NCBI RefSeq assembly: GCF_021699195.1
Contig: NZ_SSXE01000061.1
Coordinates: 1-46,855, forward strand
From: Nonomuraea sp. MG754425
GTDB taxonomy: Bacteria > Actinomycetota > Actinomycetes > Streptosporangiales > Streptosporangiaceae
Direction of reading: 5' to 3'
Length of the DNA stretch: 46,855 bases
Shown: piece by piece, positions 46,419-46,855 of the stretch
How the letters are laid out: each line of letters starts with the position of its first letter
Position numbering within the stretch: the stretch's first letter is position 1
Notes under the pieces: generated by a model
Seen by the model: only the letters and a program-made list of their open reading frames with translations
Told to the model about the DNA's origin: nothing
Databases searched by the model: none
Made by a program: the position numbers and the translations under genes

Positions 46419-46855
46419 CTAACGCAGGTGGAAGACGCCCTTGTCGGTGCGCATCTTCCCCATGCGCGCCGCGACCACGTACGTCCCGGGCAGCGCCGCC
46501 GTACGGGTGGAGCGGCAGTCGGAGCTGGAACGCCGCCGGTCCCACTCCAGCGACCGCACGTACGGCACCCCTCGCTGCAGTTGCCTGACGTCCGTCCCCT
46601 CGCCGCTCACGCAGTCGGCCGTGGACCAGATGCGGTCGGCGCCCGACGTGATCCGGATCTCCATGGCCCGCGGCCCCACGTCGGCCGTGCACATCACCGA
46701 ACCCGTGTTCACCAGCGTGACCAGGAACGTGGGATGGGAGCCGCCCGCGTAGATCTGCGCCTTGCCGCCCTGGAGGCTGAGGACGAGGTCCTGCTGGGTG
46801 CACGGCTCCCCCGGGCGCTTGGGGCGCGGCGAGGGGGTGCTCTTCGGGGAGGGGG
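46419..46855 (-). CDS. Secreted/membrane-attached hypothetical protein, 5' end missing
   Basis: The frame runs off the window edge, so the N-terminus is not seen. The visible part begins with a Ser/Pro/Lys linker (SPSPKSTPSPRPKRPGEP), followed by a beta-sandwich-like domain with CTQQDLVLSLQGG, FLVTLVNTGSVMCTADVG, DRIWSTADC and ALPGTYVVAARMG. Four conserved cysteines fit disulphides, so it is exported. This DUF4232-like type is commonly found convergent with disA in actinobacteria. Function unknown. An internal GTG at 46712 is not a credible start. Confidence 0.7.
   Translation of the reverse strand, partial: PSPKSTPSPRPKRPGEPCTQQDLVLSLQGGKAQIYAGGSHPTFLVTLVNTGSVMCTADVGPRAMEIRITSGADRIWSTADCVSGEGTDVRQLQRGVPYVRSLEWDRRRSSSDCRSTRTAALPGTYVVAARMGKMRTDKGVFHLR

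Overview
This 46.9 kb window is uniformly very GC-rich and gene-dense, with G/C at nearly every third codon position, frequent GTG/TTG starts and many 4-nt ATGA/GTGA overlaps. With the gene content (family 2B encapsulin, geosmin synthase, streptogrisin-type protease, GH6 cellulase, many GntR/TetR/MerR regulators, anti-sigma style ATPase and STAS proteins) it points to a filamentous actinobacterium, probably Streptosporangiales (Nonomuraea-like). That family-level placement is inference. I saw no rRNA, tRNA, CRISPR array or intact insertion sequence.

Layout. 1-8185: the end of a secreted GH6 cellulase, twin terminators, a folate-type pair (DHPS homologue plus DUF1992), an anti-sigma type ATPase, an SDR epimerase, a zinc alcohol dehydrogenase, a small unknown protein and a secreted S1 protease. 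8225-16986: the most interesting locus. A divergent isoprenoid cluster has dxs-ispG on the minus strand and polyprenyl diphosphate synthase - ispH - family 2B encapsulin shell - geosmin synthase on the plus strand. It joins three MEP-pathway enzymes, a prenyl elongase, a protein nanocompartment shell and a terpene cyclase. 16910-20154: a looser, lower-GC stretch with a STAS protein, two paralogous 88-residue secreted proteins flanking an NlpC/P60 hydrolase, and two gene fragments apparently fused by a deletion. 20260-23969: a NERD nuclease-pseudokinase, an FKBP lipoprotein, DUF2293 and an MmcQ/YjbR protein.

24016-28791: a kynurenine / 2-aminomuconate catabolic operon (aldehyde dehydrogenase, oxalocrotonate decarboxylase/hydratase, RidA-type aminomuconate deaminase, kynureninase) with a divergent dienelactone hydrolase. 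28848-35493: VanZ protein, GntR regulator with matching palindromes, a small protein, a polar-growth type coiled-coil protein, gamma carbonic anhydrase, a lipoprotein, a large unknown protein and a 53-residue protein with a clear terminator. 35584-40752: CsoR, a glycosyltransferase pair, a membrane Fe-S oxidoreductase and a TetR regulator. 40749-43083: TIM-barrel isomerase and two methyltransferases, the first two forming an overlapping operon with the TetR gene. 43130-46855: MerR-thioredoxin operon, radA, disA and a truncated secreted protein.

How the genes may work together: the central cluster could make DXP and HMBPP-derived IPP/DMAPP, elongate them to FPP and cyclise FPP to geosmin, with the last step(s) possibly inside or on an encapsulin shell. 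The kynurenine operon would take kynurenine-derived 3-hydroxyanthranilate cleavage products to central metabolism, but its ring-cleavage and ACMS decarboxylase genes are not in the window. RadA and DisA form the usual actinobacterial DNA-repair / c-di-AMP pair.
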